A stretch of 64,000 nt of DNA from Phycisphaeraceae bacterium (GTDB lineage: Bacteria; Planctomycetota; Phycisphaerae; Phycisphaerales; UBA1924), in contig JAHBXI010000002.1 in the NCBI GenBank assembly GCA_019636515.1, forward strand, positions 62,001-126,000. Direction: 5' to 3'. Both the position numbers and the translations under genes were made by a program. The number at the start of each line of letters is the position of its first letter. The first letter of the stretch is position 1. This document shows, piece by piece, positions 36,182 to 45,983 of the stretch. Under the pieces are notes generated by a model that made no database searches, was not told where the DNA came from, and saw nothing but the letters and a program-made list of their open reading frames with translations.

Positions 36182-37165
36182 GTGAGCACACACAAGACCG
36201 TCGCCGTGGCAGGATCCACCGGCTTTGTCGGGCGGGAAGTCGTCCGCCGGCTGCTCGCCGATGGCTACGCCGTCCGCGCCCTGGCCCGTGACCGGAGCAA
36301 GGCCGGGGAGGTGCTTCCCGCCGCCGATCAGCGCGTCGAGATCGTGTCCGGTGACGCGACGGATCCGGCGTGCGCCGCCGATCTGCTCCGCGGGTGCGAG
36401 GCGTGCATCAACCTGATCGGCATCATCCGCGAGACTCCGGGAGTCTCCTTCGAGCGCGCCCATGTCCGGACCGTCCAGGTCCTTGCTTTCGCCGCCCGAG
36501 AGGCCCGATGCCGGCGTTTCCTTCAGATGTCGGCCCTGGGAGTCGGGCACGACGGTATCGGCGAGTATCAGCGTTCCAAGTGGAACGGCGAGCAGGTCGT
36601 GCGGTCGTCTGGGATTCCGTGGACCATTTTTCGGCCCGGCCTGATCCACGGACCCGGCGGTGCATTCATGCAGTTGGCGGCGTCCTGGGCATCGGGAGAG
36701 TCCGCTCCGTGGTTCTTCCTCCCGTACTTCTCACGGCGAGTCCCCGATGCGGTGTGCCCGCTTGGAACCGCTCCCGAGGTCGATCCCGTGGTTGCCCCGG
36801 TCGCGGTGGAGGATGTGGCCCGGGCTTTCTCGAAGGCGATCGGTGTTTCCGAGGCCATCGGTGAGATTTACAACCTCGTCGGTCCCGAGACGCTCGCCTG
36901 GCCCGACCTGCTTCGCCTGGTCCGCGACTCGATCCCCGACGCCAACCACGGCCTGGTTCCCTGGGGGATCCCGGGCGACATGGCCGCCGTCGCGGCCCGG
37001 GTGGCCGGTGCCATCGGCCTGGGGTGGGCGGTTCCATTCGATGAGGGCATGGCCCGGATGGGGATGGAGGATTCCACGGCGAGCCTGGACAAGGCACGCC
37101 TTGACCTGGACTTCGATCCACGCCCGTTCTCGTCGGCGCTGGCGCTGTATGCGTCACGGCTCTGA
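36182..37165 (+). CDS. NAD(P)-binding epimerase-like protein, NDUFA9-related (atypical SDR)
   Basis: The 327-residue protein is an extended or atypical short-chain dehydrogenase. The dinucleotide-binding motif is VAGSTGFVGREVVRRL at the N-terminus, followed by VSGDATDP and INLIGIIRETPGVSFE. A YQRSKWNGEQVV segment supplies the Tyr-x-x-x-Lys-like pair. IFRPGLIHGPGGAFM resembles the complex I NDUFA9-type subfamily. These proteins often act in quinone or lipid-related redox metabolism; the substrate is unknown. The GTG start has GGAGA 7 nt upstream. It is divergent from the ABC ATPase. Confidence 0.83.
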   Translation: MSTHKTVAVAGSTGFVGREVVRRLLADGYAVRALARDRSKAGEVLPAADQRVEIVSGDATDPACAADLLRGCEACINLIGIIRETPGVSFERAHVRTVQVLAFAAREARCRRFLQMSALGVGHDGIGEYQRSKWNGEQVVRSSGIPWTIFRPGLIHGPGGAFMQLAASWASGESAPWFFLPYFSRRVPDAVCPLGTAPEVDPVVAPVAVEDVARAFSKAIGVSEAIGEIYNLVGPETLAWPDLLRLVRDSIPDANHGLVPWGIPGDMAAVAARVAGAIGLGWAVPFDEGMARMGMEDSTASLDKARLDLDFDPRPFSSALALYASRL

Positions 37166-37252
37166 GGGAAGATCGCGACGCCGGCCAACGGCCTTTTTCT
37201 CGACTGGATCCACGGCGCAGGCCCATGGCCGCGGCACGAAGAACGGCATTCC

Positions 37253-39712
37253 ATGACACAACGATTCCGACGACGCCTTTTCGAGCATCTCTCGCACGAG
37301 GGGTATGTTCCCTCACGGGTTGAGACGCTCTCCGCCGACCTGCGAATCTCCGAGGCCGACCGCGACGACTTCGCGTCCGAGGTGGCTCGCCTGGCGGATG
37401 AAAAGAGGGTCGAGGTCACCTCCGCGGGCCATGTCCTGCTTCCTTCGTTGGCTTCCTCCGGCGGCGTGGTCGAGGGAACGTTCCGCAAGAACGCCCGCGG
37501 CTTTGGCTTTGTCGAGCCTTCGCACGCGTATCGGGAGGGATCGGTCTTCGTCCCCGCGGACCAGACCTCCGACGCCCTGTCGGGCGATACGGTGCGGGTT
37601 CAGATCGTGCGTGATCGCCGTGACAACCGATTCGCCGGACGCATAGTCGAGGTGATCGCTCGCAAGCGGTCCAGTTTCAGCGGCGAGATCGCCCTCAAGG
37701 GCGGCCAGTGGGTCGTCTACCCCGACGGCCGGGAGATGACCGAGCCGATCATCGTCCGCGACGCCCCGAGCAAGAACGCCCGCGAGGGCATGAAGGTCAT
37801 CGTCGAGATCACGACCTATCCCGAGTCCGGGGACGACGGGACCTCCACCCCGGCCGAAGGGGTCATTACCCGTGTCCTGGGCGAGGCGGGCCGGCCCGAC
37901 GTGGAGACCGCCGCCGTCATCGCCGCCTTCGACCTTCCCGGCGACTTCCCGATCGAGTGCGTCGAGCAGGCCCGGGATGCGGCCAACGACTTCGACACGC
38001 GGATCGATCGATACCGCCAGCACGGAGCGGCCGAACTCCCGCTCCGCAAGGACCTGACCGGCGACTTCATCCTCACGATCGATCCTCCCGACGCGAAAGA
38101 CTACGACGACGCGATCAGCATCCGGAGGACCGAATCGGGAGGGTGGGAACTGGGCGTCCACATCGCCGACGTGGCGACGTTCATCGCCCCGGGTTCCCCG
38201 CTGGATGCCGAGGCAAAGACCAGGTCCAATTCGGTCTATCTGCCGAGGCTGGTGATCCCGATGCTCCCGGAGGTCCTCTCCAACGGCATCTGTTCGCTCC
38301 AGGAGGGCGTGTACCGCTTCTGCAAGTCCGCCTTCATCCGGTACGACCGTGACGGGAAAGTGACCGCCGAGGGGGTTGGCAACACCCTTATCCGCTCGTC
38401 CAAGCGGCTGACCTACCTGGAGGCCCAGGCCCTCATTGACGGTGACATCGAAGAGGCGCGCCGTCACGCCAAGACGCCTCCGAAGTACACCGACGAACTG
38501 ATCGGCTACCTGAGCGAGATGAACCAACTGGCTCGGGCGATCCAGGCCCGCCGCCAGCGGCAGGGGATGATCACCCTTGAACTGCCCGACGTGGTCCTTC
38601 TCTTCGACGAGAACGGTCACGTCGTCGACGCCGAACGCGAGGACGACGCCTTCACGCACACCCTCATCGAGATGTTCATGGTCGAGGCCAACGAGGTCCT
38701 CGCCCGGCTGTTCGAGCGGCTCAGCGTCCCCCTCCTCCGCCGCACGCACCCCGAGCCAACCCCCGGCGAGGCCGAGGGCCTGCGAAAAGCCGCGATGGTC
38801 GCCGGTTTCAAGATCCCGCGGAACCCATCCCGCGAAGAACTCCAGGGGCTTGTCAACGCCACGCGAGGCACCCCCGCCGCGAGGGCCGTCCATATGGCGG
38901 TCCTTCGCACCCTCACCAAGGCCGAGTATTCCCCGGCCATCGTCGGTCACTTCGCCCTGGCGAGCGAGGCGTACGCCCACTTTACCAGTCCGATCCGGCG
39001 TTACGCCGACCTCACGGTTCACCGTGCCATGGACGAGTACCTCCGGCTGACGGACAACGGCACACGGCGTCCGCAGTCCGACGAGCAGGCCGCCGCCCTG
39101 GCCGCCCGCCTGCGTGACAGCGAGATGTGCCCGTCCGAGATGGAACTTTCCGAGATCGGTCGTCACGCCACCCGGCAGGAGGCAAACGCCGAGGAGGCCG
39201 AGCGCAGCCTGCGCACCTTCCTTGTCCTTCAACTCCTCGATCGTCACATCGGGGAGGTCTTCCCCGGCGTCGTGACCGGGGTCAGCCCCCGCGGCCTGTT
39301 CGTCCAACTCGATAAGTACCTTGCCGACGGATTCGTCAAGAAAGAGGACATCCCCGGCGACGTCACCCGCGAGAACCTCCAGCCGTTCTGGGTCATCGAC
39401 CAGAAAACCGGCGCCCTGGTCGATCAGCGATCCGGGCGCAGTTTCAATATGGGCGATGCCGTCCGTATCCGGGTCATCGCCGTGGATCTCGCCCGCCGCC
39501 AGATGGAATGCGTCATCGCCGATGCCCAGACCCGCGCCGCCGGCAAGGCACGACCCGTCGCCGGTCCCTTCGTGGGCGGCGGGCTTGGCGGGGGCAGGGG
39601 CGCCGGCTTCGGCGGCATCGACTCCGGCCCCAAGATGACCGGGGGGCAACGCCGCAGCCAGAAAAGCAAGCAGCGCGACAAACGCAAGGGCAATCACCGC
39701 CGCGACAAGTGA
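37253..39712 (+). CDS. rnr: Ribonuclease R
   Basis: RNase R is a 3'-5' exoribonuclease that degrades structured RNA. The 819-residue protein has an N-terminal winged-helix-like region, two cold-shock/OB modules (VVEGTFRKNARGFGFVEPSH near residue 75), the RNB catalytic core with LTIDPPDAKDYDDAISI, whose acidic residues bind Mg2+ (near residue 280), and a C-terminal S1 domain (FPGVVTGVSPRGLFVQLD). The tail is Lys/Arg/Gly-rich, as in many RNase R proteins. It is convergent with hldE, 34 bp apart, and no terminator was found in that gap. Confidence 0.95.
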   Translation: MTQRFRRRLFEHLSHEGYVPSRVETLSADLRISEADRDDFASEVARLADEKRVEVTSAGHVLLPSLASSGGVVEGTFRKNARGFGFVEPSHAYREGSVFVPADQTSDALSGDTVRVQIVRDRRDNRFAGRIVEVIARKRSSFSGEIALKGGQWVVYPDGREMTEPIIVRDAPSKNAREGMKVIVEITTYPESGDDGTSTPAEGVITRVLGEAGRPDVETAAVIAAFDLPGDFPIECVEQARDAANDFDTRIDRYRQHGAAELPLRKDLTGDFILTIDPPDAKDYDDAISIRRTESGGWELGVHIADVATFIAPGSPLDAEAKTRSNSVYLPRLVIPMLPEVLSNGICSLQEGVYRFCKSAFIRYDRDGKVTAEGVGNTLIRSSKRLTYLEAQALIDGDIEEARRHAKTPPKYTDELIGYLSEMNQLARAIQARRQRQGMITLELPDVVLLFDENGHVVDAEREDDAFTHTLIEMFMVEANEVLARLFERLSVPLLRRTHPEPTPGEAEGLRKAAMVAGFKIPRNPSREELQGLVNATRGTPAARAVHMAVLRTLTKAEYSPAIVGHFALASEAYAHFTSPIRRYADLTVHRAMDEYLRLTDNGTRRPQSDEQAAALAARLRDSEMCPSEMELSEIGRHATRQEANAEEAERSLRTFLVLQLLDRHIGEVFPGVVTGVSPRGLFVQLDKYLADGFVKKEDIPGDVTRENLQPFWVIDQKTGALVDQRSGRSFNMGDAVRIRVIAVDLARRQMECVIADAQTRAAGKARPVAGPFVGGGLGGGRGAGFGGIDSGPKMTGGQRRSQKSKQRDKRKGNHRRDK

Positions 39713-39746
39713 TCTCCCGGAAGTTCCCGACCCGCGGAAACGTCGC

Positions 39747-41258
39747 TTACGACGGCGCGATCGGCCCGCTCGCGGGGGACGTCCCCCGCATCTTGCGGAT
39801 CGTCCCCGATGTGCTCCGCCCTTCCACCAGGTCCGTCAGCACCACTCGGCCGCCGTACGACTCCACCAGCGAAGCCCCGACCACCAGTTCCTTTCGATAG
39901 TCCCCCCCCTTGACCAGCACGTCCGGGCGTATCGCCTCGATCAGACGCATCGGTGTCTGCTCTCCAAAGAGCACCACCGCCGAAACCGATCCCAGCGCCC
40001 CGATCACGCGGGCACGGTCCTCCTGGTTGTTGACCGGCCTGTCCGGACCCTTGAGCCTGCGAACCGAGGCGTCGTCGTTCAGGCCAACGATCAGAACATC
40101 TCCCTCCGCGGCCGCCCGCTCCAGCAGCGAGACGTGGCCCGCGTGCAGCACGTCGAAGCACCCGTTGGTGAAGACCACCTTCCGCCCGGCCTTCCGGGCC
40201 GCCGCCACCTCGACCAGCACCCGGTCGAGCGTCCGGGTCTTGCCGTGGTCCGCCGCGCTCCTGGTCATCAGCGCGTGATGAATCCGGTCCAGGGGGATCG
40301 GCTCGACCCCGAACACCTCAACCTCGAGGCCGGCCGCGGCGTTGGCGAAGCGAACCGCGTCGAGCCACGAGCACCCGTTCGACCGCGACGCGGCGAGCCC
40401 CGCCAGGAACATGTCCCCGGCTCCCGTCACGTCGTACACATGGCGAGCGATCGTCGGGACCGTCACCGCCTCTCCCCCCCGCAGCGCCAGCATCGCCCCG
40501 TGGCGGTCGAGCGTCAGCACCACCGCCTCGAGATCGAGGTCCGCCAGCAGGCGACGTCCCAGGGGCTCGTTGCGATCGAGCGTGGCTTCCCCGCACGCCG
40601 ACATCCCCGTCGCAAACTCCGCCTCCGTGCGGTTGGGAGTGATCACGGTCGCGCCGCGGTACCGCGAGTAATCCGAAATCCTCGCGGGGTCCACCATCAC
40701 CGGCGTGCCGGCTCGCCGCGCCGCGTCGATCACGCCGCGGCACAGTTCCTCCGTGCATACCCCCTTGGCGTAGTCCTCGATGCACACCACGTCGCACTCG
40801 GCAAGCGACGACTCCAGCGACCGGACCAGTTGCTCGGCCACGTGCCCGGGGATCGGCGATCGCGCCTCGAAATCCACGCGGAACATCTTCTGCGGATGCC
40901 GGGACTGCGCCATGCCGATCAGGTTCTGCTTCAGCGTCGTCGGCCGTCCCTCGACCCGGATCAGCCCGTCCGCGCGGATGCCCCGGGCGGTCAGTTCGCT
41001 TGCCAGCGATTCCCCGTGCCCGTCGCCGCCGATCACGCCGAAGCAGCGGACCTCCCCGCGCAGCGCCGCCAGGTCGAGGCAGACGTTGGCGGCTCCTCCC
41101 GGCCGACTCTGCACGTCACGCACGTGCAGGATCGGCACCGGGGCGTCGGCGCTCAGGCGCTCCGCGTCGCCGTACACGAGTTGATCGAGCATGAAATCGC
41201 CGATGACCGCCGCTCGGAACGGCTTCCAGGAGGCCAGGTGATCAAGGAGTCGGTCCAT
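39747..41258 (-). CDS. hldE: Bifunctional heptose 7-phosphate kinase / heptose 1-phosphate adenylyltransferase
   Basis: HldE makes ADP-heptose for the LPS inner core. Domain 1 (residues ~1-330) is a PfkB-type sugar kinase with VIGDFMLDQLVYGDAERLSA, SRPGGAANVCLDLAAL and the anion-hole DVTGAGDMFLAGLAA. Domain 2 (~355-490) is a nucleotidyltransferase with VVFTNGCFDVLHAGHVSLLE, where HAGH is the HxGH nucleotide motif. Length (503) is a little above the usual ~475. Its presence supports an LPS-type outer membrane. It is 122 bp downstream of rpsP on the same strand, separated by a terminator. Confidence 0.95.
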   Translation of the reverse strand: MDRLLDHLASWKPFRAAVIGDFMLDQLVYGDAERLSADAPVPILHVRDVQSRPGGAANVCLDLAALRGEVRCFGVIGGDGHGESLASELTARGIRADGLIRVEGRPTTLKQNLIGMAQSRHPQKMFRVDFEARSPIPGHVAEQLVRSLESSLAECDVVCIEDYAKGVCTEELCRGVIDAARRAGTPVMVDPARISDYSRYRGATVITPNRTEAEFATGMSACGEATLDRNEPLGRRLLADLDLEAVVLTLDRHGAMLALRGGEAVTVPTIARHVYDVTGAGDMFLAGLAASRSNGCSWLDAVRFANAAAGLEVEVFGVEPIPLDRIHHALMTRSAADHGKTRTLDRVLVEVAAARKAGRKVVFTNGCFDVLHAGHVSLLERAAAEGDVLIVGLNDDASVRRLKGPDRPVNNQEDRARVIGALGSVSAVVLFGEQTPMRLIEAIRPDVLVKGGDYRKELVVGASLVESYGGRVVLTDLVEGRSTSGTIRKMRGTSPASGPIAPS

Positions 41259-41317
41259 CGGTGGCGTACGCCGGCCGCGCGGCGGTGAGGATCGTAATCA
41301 CGCGGATGAATCGGATC

Positions 41318-41355
41318 CAAAAACGAACCCGGGCCGGCGGTTGGCTCGGCCCGGG
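41318..41355 (-). terminator. Rho-independent terminator after rpsP
   Basis: On the minus strand a 9-bp stem (41355-41347 with 41336-41328, cccgggccg-type arms) closes a ~10-nt loop and is followed by ttcgttttt. It lies about 25 bp past the rpsP stop. Confidence 0.85.
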
Positions 41356-41380
41356 AGGATCGGTGACTCTGGCGAGAGGC

Positions 41381-41731
41381 TCAGGCCTTCTTCTCGTCCT
41401 TGTTCTCGGCGGCGGCGGCCAGAGCGGCCTGCTTTGCCTCGACCTTCTTTCGGTCCACGGCCCGATCGGCCTCCCAGGCCGACACGTCGATCAGGTTCCG
41501 CTTGGCGAGCATGTCGCGCACGGTATCGGTCGGCTGGGCGCCCATGCTGATCCAGTGCTTCACCCGTTCGGCGTTGATGGAGACCTGCTTGGCCGGGTCC
41601 TTCTCCACGGGGTTGTACCAACCCAGTTCCTCGACGGGCGCGCCGTCTCGGCGGGTCCGTCGATCCACCGCGCTGATACGGTAAAACGGGCGATGTTTGC
41701 GGCCGAACCTCTGCAAGCGGATACGAAGCAC
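41381..41731 (-). CDS. rpsP: 30S ribosomal protein S16
   Basis: The protein begins VLRIRLQRFGRKHRPFYRIS, the standard S16 N-terminus, then has ELGWYNPVEKDP and VKHWISMGAQPTDTVRDML. The 116-residue length reflects an extra Lys/Ala/Glu-rich tail of ~30 residues. The GTG at 41731 follows GGAGG by 7 nt and fits the family start; the frame extends to 41773 but those residues are not S16-like. Its usual neighbours rimM, trmD and rplS are absent. Confidence 0.95.
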   Translation of the reverse strand: MLRIRLQRFGRKHRPFYRISAVDRRTRRDGAPVEELGWYNPVEKDPAKQVSINAERVKHWISMGAQPTDTVRDMLAKRNLIDVSAWEADRAVDRKKVEAKQAALAAAAENKDEKKA

Positions 41732-41874
41732 CTGGAAGCCTCCGGGAACCGTTCGAACGTGATATCCAGACACGCCTTCCCCACCCGGGAAGGGCTGTGA
41801 CGATAGGCGGTTGGATCCCCTTCATCCAGCGAGGTTTGGCCGCGCGGACAGATGTTCGTGGAAAGTACGGTTTT

Positions 41875-43902
41875 TCAGCACCCCTCCAGGTACGAGGAAA
41901 TGAACGCGTCGAAGTCCTCCAGGTCGACAAACCCCGATCCGTCGATGTCCGCGTCCACCTTGCCGGACTCGAAGTACAGCACGAACAGCGCGAAGTCCTC
42001 CAGGTCAACAAAGCCGCTGTTGTCGAAGTCCGAGCGGCACTCCTTGGGATTCGCGCCCGACAGGGCGTACGAGGCCCCGAACAGCCCGTTGGTCGATCCG
42101 ATCACCGTCGCGACGCCCGTGGACTTGCTGATCCGCAGGGTCTGCTCGTTGGCGGCGTTGATCGTCCAGAAATCGTCGGTCGCCTCGATGTACGCCAGTC
42201 CGTTGCAATCGTTCACGCCCGTGGCAAGGGCCCCGACGACCGTGCGAGCCCCGGTGGTCTTGTTGATGATCACCAGTTGGGTGCCCACGACCAGCGAATC
42301 GCTCAGGCCGTACAAGGTCCCCGTGGACGAGTCGATCTCCAGCCCGCCGATGTTCCCCCCCAGCGCGGAGCCCACCGCCGTGGCCGTCAGAGAGTCCCGG
42401 TTGATCGTGAAGAGTTGCCCGTTGCTTCCCGCGATCCCGTACAGCGTCCGCGTGACGTGATCAAAGGCAAGCCCGTTGAGGATGCTCGCCGTCCCCGTGA
42501 CCGTCCCGAGCCACTGGAGATCCCCGGAAGGCGACATGGTGTACAGGTTCCTGGCGTTGTCGATGATGTAGAAAAGCCCGCGGTTCTTGTCCCAGGCCAT
42601 CCCCTGTGAAATCCCGGGCACCTCCCCGACCTTGGCAAACGCCCCGGTGACGGGCGAAACGGTCCCGACGTTGTTCGCCGCGTCCCCCGATGCAAACAGG
42701 ATCCCGCCCGGAACGCCCTTGCCGGTCAGGCATACCCCCAGCGGGTTGGCCAGGGCGCTCTGGATCGGAGCGTACGTGATCTTCGTCCCGTTGTTGTAAC
42801 TCGAACTCGAGGACCCGCATCCCCCGTGCGTGTGAACGCCCACGGCGGTGTTGTTGTTCTCGTACAGCACGCACGAGCCGCTGTTGCCGCCGGTCGTATC
42901 CGTGTGATAGCCCAGCGAGGTCCCCGAGTTTGCCTTCAGGGGGCCTACGTGTGTCTTCTGGACTTGATTCCATTGATTCGGCACCGGGGCACTCGTGGTC
43001 CCGTACCCCGTGATCCGGATATTCGTTCCCGTGATCCCCGGTGTCGATGTCGCGAGCGTGTGCCGCATGCCGTACGCCTGGTAGGGCGTCAGGCCGGTGT
43101 TTGAGTTCACGTTGACGCCGAAGTATCCCCAGTCCTGGCCCACCCCGTTGTTCTGGCCCTGCACGCTCGCCCCGTTCACCGCGTACTGGTGCTCGGGCGG
43201 CGGGTTGACCTTCGCCCCCGTCGAGGTCGAAAGCGGCACTTTGAAACTCATCACGTGGCTGCCCGTGGTCCCGCAGTGCCCCGCCGTCATGAACATCGAG
43301 TTCAGGTCATTGATGACCCACGACGAGCACCCGACGCTGTGGCGGGCGTTGCGGTCGTCGTAACTCAGCACGCGGTCGTCGGTGGGGCCGCAGATCGTCC
43401 GGTCGGAAAAAGGCTGGATCCCCGCTTTCACCGACGTCATCGCCAGGCGGCTGGGGCCCGTCCCGGGGGAGGCGATCAACTCGATGATCACCGCATCCCC
43501 GTTGAAATACGCCGACGTCCCGCTCCACTGCTCCACGTTCTCGGACGTCAGGTATTGCGTTGCGCCGTCGAGAACCGAGACGATCCGCAGGCGCGACGCG
43601 TTGTCGTTGGCGGGGTCGCCACCAAGCAGCGCCGTGTCAAACCGCAGCCGCAGCCACGGGGCGTCGGTCACATGGACCATCGCCACGAACACCACCTGGT
43701 CGTTTCCTCCCGCCGGGTCGGCAAAGACCTCCCCCGAATCCACGTCGATCGGCACTTCCTCGAACGGCGGCGTGGGCAGGATGATCCCGTGATCGTCGGC
43801 GGGCGGATCCTGGGCGGGCGCCCGGGCCGACTGGCCCTGGGCCGGCACCGCCAAGCCAGCCAGGGCAAAGAGCAAGTACGCGGCATGGAATGGACTGGTC
43901 AT
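41875..43902 (-). CDS. Secreted trypsin-like serine peptidase with GC-type dockerin tail
   Basis: The 675-residue exported protein has a signal peptide (AAYLLFALAGLAVPAQGQ). The S1-type peptidase domain shows His in MTAGHCGTTG, Asp in VGQDWGYFGV and Ser in TGGNSGSCVLYE. A repeat region of about 260 residues follows that reads like a propeller or DUF4394-type domain (GMAWDKNRGLFYIIDNARN, GLAFDHVTRTLYGIAG, GLEIDSSTGTLYGL). The last 54 residues are the Cys-to-Gly-Cys dockerin-like tail. The ATG at 43902 has GGGAG 8 nt upstream. Confidence 0.9.
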   Translation of the reverse strand: MTSPFHAAYLLFALAGLAVPAQGQSARAPAQDPPADDHGIILPTPPFEEVPIDVDSGEVFADPAGGNDQVVFVAMVHVTDAPWLRLRFDTALLGGDPANDNASRLRIVSVLDGATQYLTSENVEQWSGTSAYFNGDAVIIELIASPGTGPSRLAMTSVKAGIQPFSDRTICGPTDDRVLSYDDRNARHSVGCSSWVINDLNSMFMTAGHCGTTGSHVMSFKVPLSTSTGAKVNPPPEHQYAVNGASVQGQNNGVGQDWGYFGVNVNSNTGLTPYQAYGMRHTLATSTPGITGTNIRITGYGTTSAPVPNQWNQVQKTHVGPLKANSGTSLGYHTDTTGGNSGSCVLYENNNTAVGVHTHGGCGSSSSSYNNGTKITYAPIQSALANPLGVCLTGKGVPGGILFASGDAANNVGTVSPVTGAFAKVGEVPGISQGMAWDKNRGLFYIIDNARNLYTMSPSGDLQWLGTVTGTASILNGLAFDHVTRTLYGIAGSNGQLFTINRDSLTATAVGSALGGNIGGLEIDSSTGTLYGLSDSLVVGTQLVIINKTTGARTVVGALATGVNDCNGLAYIEATDDFWTINAANEQTLRISKSTGVATVIGSTNGLFGASYALSGANPKECRSDFDNSGFVDLEDFALFVLYFESGKVDADIDGSGFVDLEDFDAFISSYLEGC

Positions 43903-44098
43903 GGACGCAACTCCCGTCACCACGAGCGGTAAGGACACAAGGCGGTGAAAAGGGGAAACACAAACGAAAGACGACAAGGCGGCACGGTACCGGAAACACC
44001 CCCGCCACGTAAAGTCAATTCGACCGGGCCTGGATCGGACCCGGCGGACAAGGCGCGCAGGATGAGGCGTCGGGCCATTGGAGACCGGTGCCCGAGAG

Positions 44099-45001
44099 TC
44101 AGAGAGGCAGGTCCGGCGGATCGTCGTCCCCGCCCGTCCCGCTGAAGAACCGGTTGGTCAACTCGTTGGTCGCCGCGTCGAGGTCGATGTACTTGCCGTC
44201 GTTGATGACCCCGTACCCCATGTCCACGACGCCGCGCGTCTCGGCGTGATGATCCAGGAACACAAAGTTCGATTTCCCGAAGTGCCGCGGATCGGGACCC
44301 GAGCGATACGACGTCGAGCAGCGATCCGAGGTCGAGGTCAGGCGCGGCGGGTCGAGGTTAAAACCCTCGTTGGCCACCGCCCGGTAGTCGTCGGGGCCGT
44401 TGTTGATGTACGGGATGCGATCGGCGCGAGGGAAGGCCCCCGCCGTCCCCAACCCGTCCCCCGCCATGACCGTGATCGCGAACTGCTGGATATTCGCCCG
44501 GCGCCTCGGGTAGTTGATGAATTTGCCGTTGCTCTGCCGGGCGTTTCCCAGGAACTGGAAGTTGTACCCGTAGCAGTGGTTCCGCTCATCGGCCCAGTCC
44601 GGGGTGACCGGGCACTGGTAGACCTTGCTGTCGTAGTCCTGCCGGTTGTACTCAGGATGATCCGCCGGGTACGGATCATTGAACGGGTAGACCCCGACGT
44701 ACGACCCGATCGTGGCGATCCACGACGGGCGAAACTTCGAGCCCGTCCCGATCTCGTACCAGTTCAGAGGATTGCTCTTTCCACCGGGAAGGTTCACCAT
44801 CCGCCCCCCGGGCATGATGTCCTTGTTCGTGTCCGCGTACAGGTCCCACCCCTGCGACAGCGTCCGCAGGTTCGACAGGCAGACCATCGTCCGCCCGGTC
44901 TCGCGTGACTTTCCGAGCATCGGCAGCATGATCCCGATCAGCAGGGCGATGACCGCGATGACCACCAGCAGTTCAATCAGCGTGAAGGCGCGTCGCGGCA
45001 T
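44099..45001 (-). CDS. Type II secretion-like pseudopilin with H-X9-DG-like domain
   Basis: The 300-residue protein begins MPRRAFTLIELLVVIAVIAL, the N-methylation/prepilin cleavage motif (cleaved before Phe), followed by a membrane helix. The globular part has the region HFGKSNFVFLDHH near the C-terminus, a variant of the H-X9-DG signature seen in planctomycete pseudopilin-like proteins (H-X9 followed by DH). AAGGAC precedes the ATG at 45001. It could belong to a T2SS-like system together with the secretin at 11026, but no such genes are adjacent. Confidence 0.87.
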   Translation of the reverse strand: MPRRAFTLIELLVVIAVIALLIGIMLPMLGKSRETGRTMVCLSNLRTLSQGWDLYADTNKDIMPGGRMVNLPGGKSNPLNWYEIGTGSKFRPSWIATIGSYVGVYPFNDPYPADHPEYNRQDYDSKVYQCPVTPDWADERNHCYGYNFQFLGNARQSNGKFINYPRRRANIQQFAITVMAGDGLGTAGAFPRADRIPYINNGPDDYRAVANEGFNLDPPRLTSTSDRCSTSYRSGPDPRHFGKSNFVFLDHHAETRGVVDMGYGVINDGKYIDLDAATNELTNRFFSGTGGDDDPPDLPL

Positions 45002-45084
45002 GGAGATGTCCTTGGGACTGACCTGAAGCACGCATCGGTCGGAGGTCGCCCCGTGCGATGGGGCGCCGGCGAATCCCACCACTA

Positions 45085-45408
45085 CTACCCAAAGGTGCGC
45101 CCTGATTCAAGATCAACCAGTTTCCAGTTCCGAACTTTGCACAATCGCGACAAAACGGGCCAGGCGATCTCCTCGTCCGTCACGGAAACCATGACTTGCG
45201 TGACGGATTCGGTGGATGTTGGGATGTCCATGACCATCCCGGGCCCGTGGAGCATCTCGGTTCCGAGCGACTTGGTGGGCCCCCCGTCCGGCGCCGTGTT
45301 GAAGTTGGCCAGGATTTCCTTGACCGCCCCCGCGCTGCCCAGCGCCGACAAACCGCCCCCGGGCGTTGTCTGGGCCGTCATCAACACGTATTGGCGTTTT
45401 TTCGACAC
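45085..45408 (-). CDS. Small protein of unknown function
   Basis: With the GTG at 45408 the product begins MSKKRQYVLMTAQTTPGGG; an ATG nine codons on (45381) is an alternative. The 107-residue protein contains LGTEMLHGPGMVMDIPTSTE and ends with IAWPVLSRLCKVRNWKLVDL. The Met/Pro/Thr-rich core looks like a folded single domain. It sits between the receiver gene and the pseudopilin gene on the same strand. No family is recognised. Confidence 0.55.
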   Translation of the reverse strand: MSKKRQYVLMTAQTTPGGGLSALGSAGAVKEILANFNTAPDGGPTKSLGTEMLHGPGMVMDIPTSTESVTQVMVSVTDEEIAWPVLSRLCKVRNWKLVDLESGRTFG

Positions 45409-45442
45409 GGGCGATCGTACACGCGCGACTCGGCCGTCGCGG

Positions 45443-45880
45443 CTAGCCTTCGCTCTCGTCTTCCTCGGATTCCAGATCCCACAGGCGGACCGCCTCGTCC
45501 AGGAGCCGCTCGAGCGGAACGGGCTTGAGCATGTACTTGTCAACGCCCAGGCTCTCGGCGTAGGCCTGGTGTCGCCGCCCCTCGTTGGCCGTGACCATGA
45601 TCACGATCGGGCTGTCCTCGTTGCCCTTGATCTTCTCAAGCACCAGAAACCCCGACCGCCTCGGGAGCATCATGTCCAGGATCACCATGTCGGGGGGATC
45701 CTCCTGGCAGATGCGGACCGCTTCGTTTCCATCCATGCACGATTGCGTGAGCGCCCCTTCCGATTGAAACGCCGTCTCGATCGACTCCAGGATGTCCCGG
45801 TCGTCATCCACGATCAATACCCGGACGTCCTCAAGCCTCCCGCCCCCCTGATACTCGGTTTCGGTCTCGTCGCCAGGCAT
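45443..45880 (-). CDS. Single-domain response regulator (CheY-like receiver)
   Basis: The 145-residue receiver protein has the acidic pair in VLIVDDDRDILESIE, the phospho-acceptor Asp in MVILDMMLPRRSG, the Thr in VIMVTANEG and the Lys in KYMLKPVPLE. There is no output domain; the tail is acidic (ESEEDESEG). It probably works as a phosphorelay intermediate or through protein binding. No histidine kinase is nearby. A weak AGGGGT sits before the ATG. Confidence 0.9.
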   Translation of the reverse strand: MPGDETETEYQGGGRLEDVRVLIVDDDRDILESIETAFQSEGALTQSCMDGNEAVRICQEDPPDMVILDMMLPRRSGFLVLEKIKGNEDSPIVIMVTANEGRRHQAYAESLGVDKYMLKPVPLERLLDEAVRLWDLESEEDESEG

Positions 45881-45983
45881 CGTGATACCCCTGTCATCGG
45901 CGCGGGTCGGCGCTCGGTCCGGCCGAGAAGACGCCCGCTCGGATCATCGTACGGTCGCGGAGCCTCGCCGGTTTCCGCGAGAG

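Noticed and set aside
37313..39697. 794-codon minus-strand frame opposite rnr
   Set aside because: It is a shadow of the RNase R gene; composition is unnatural and no domain is visible.
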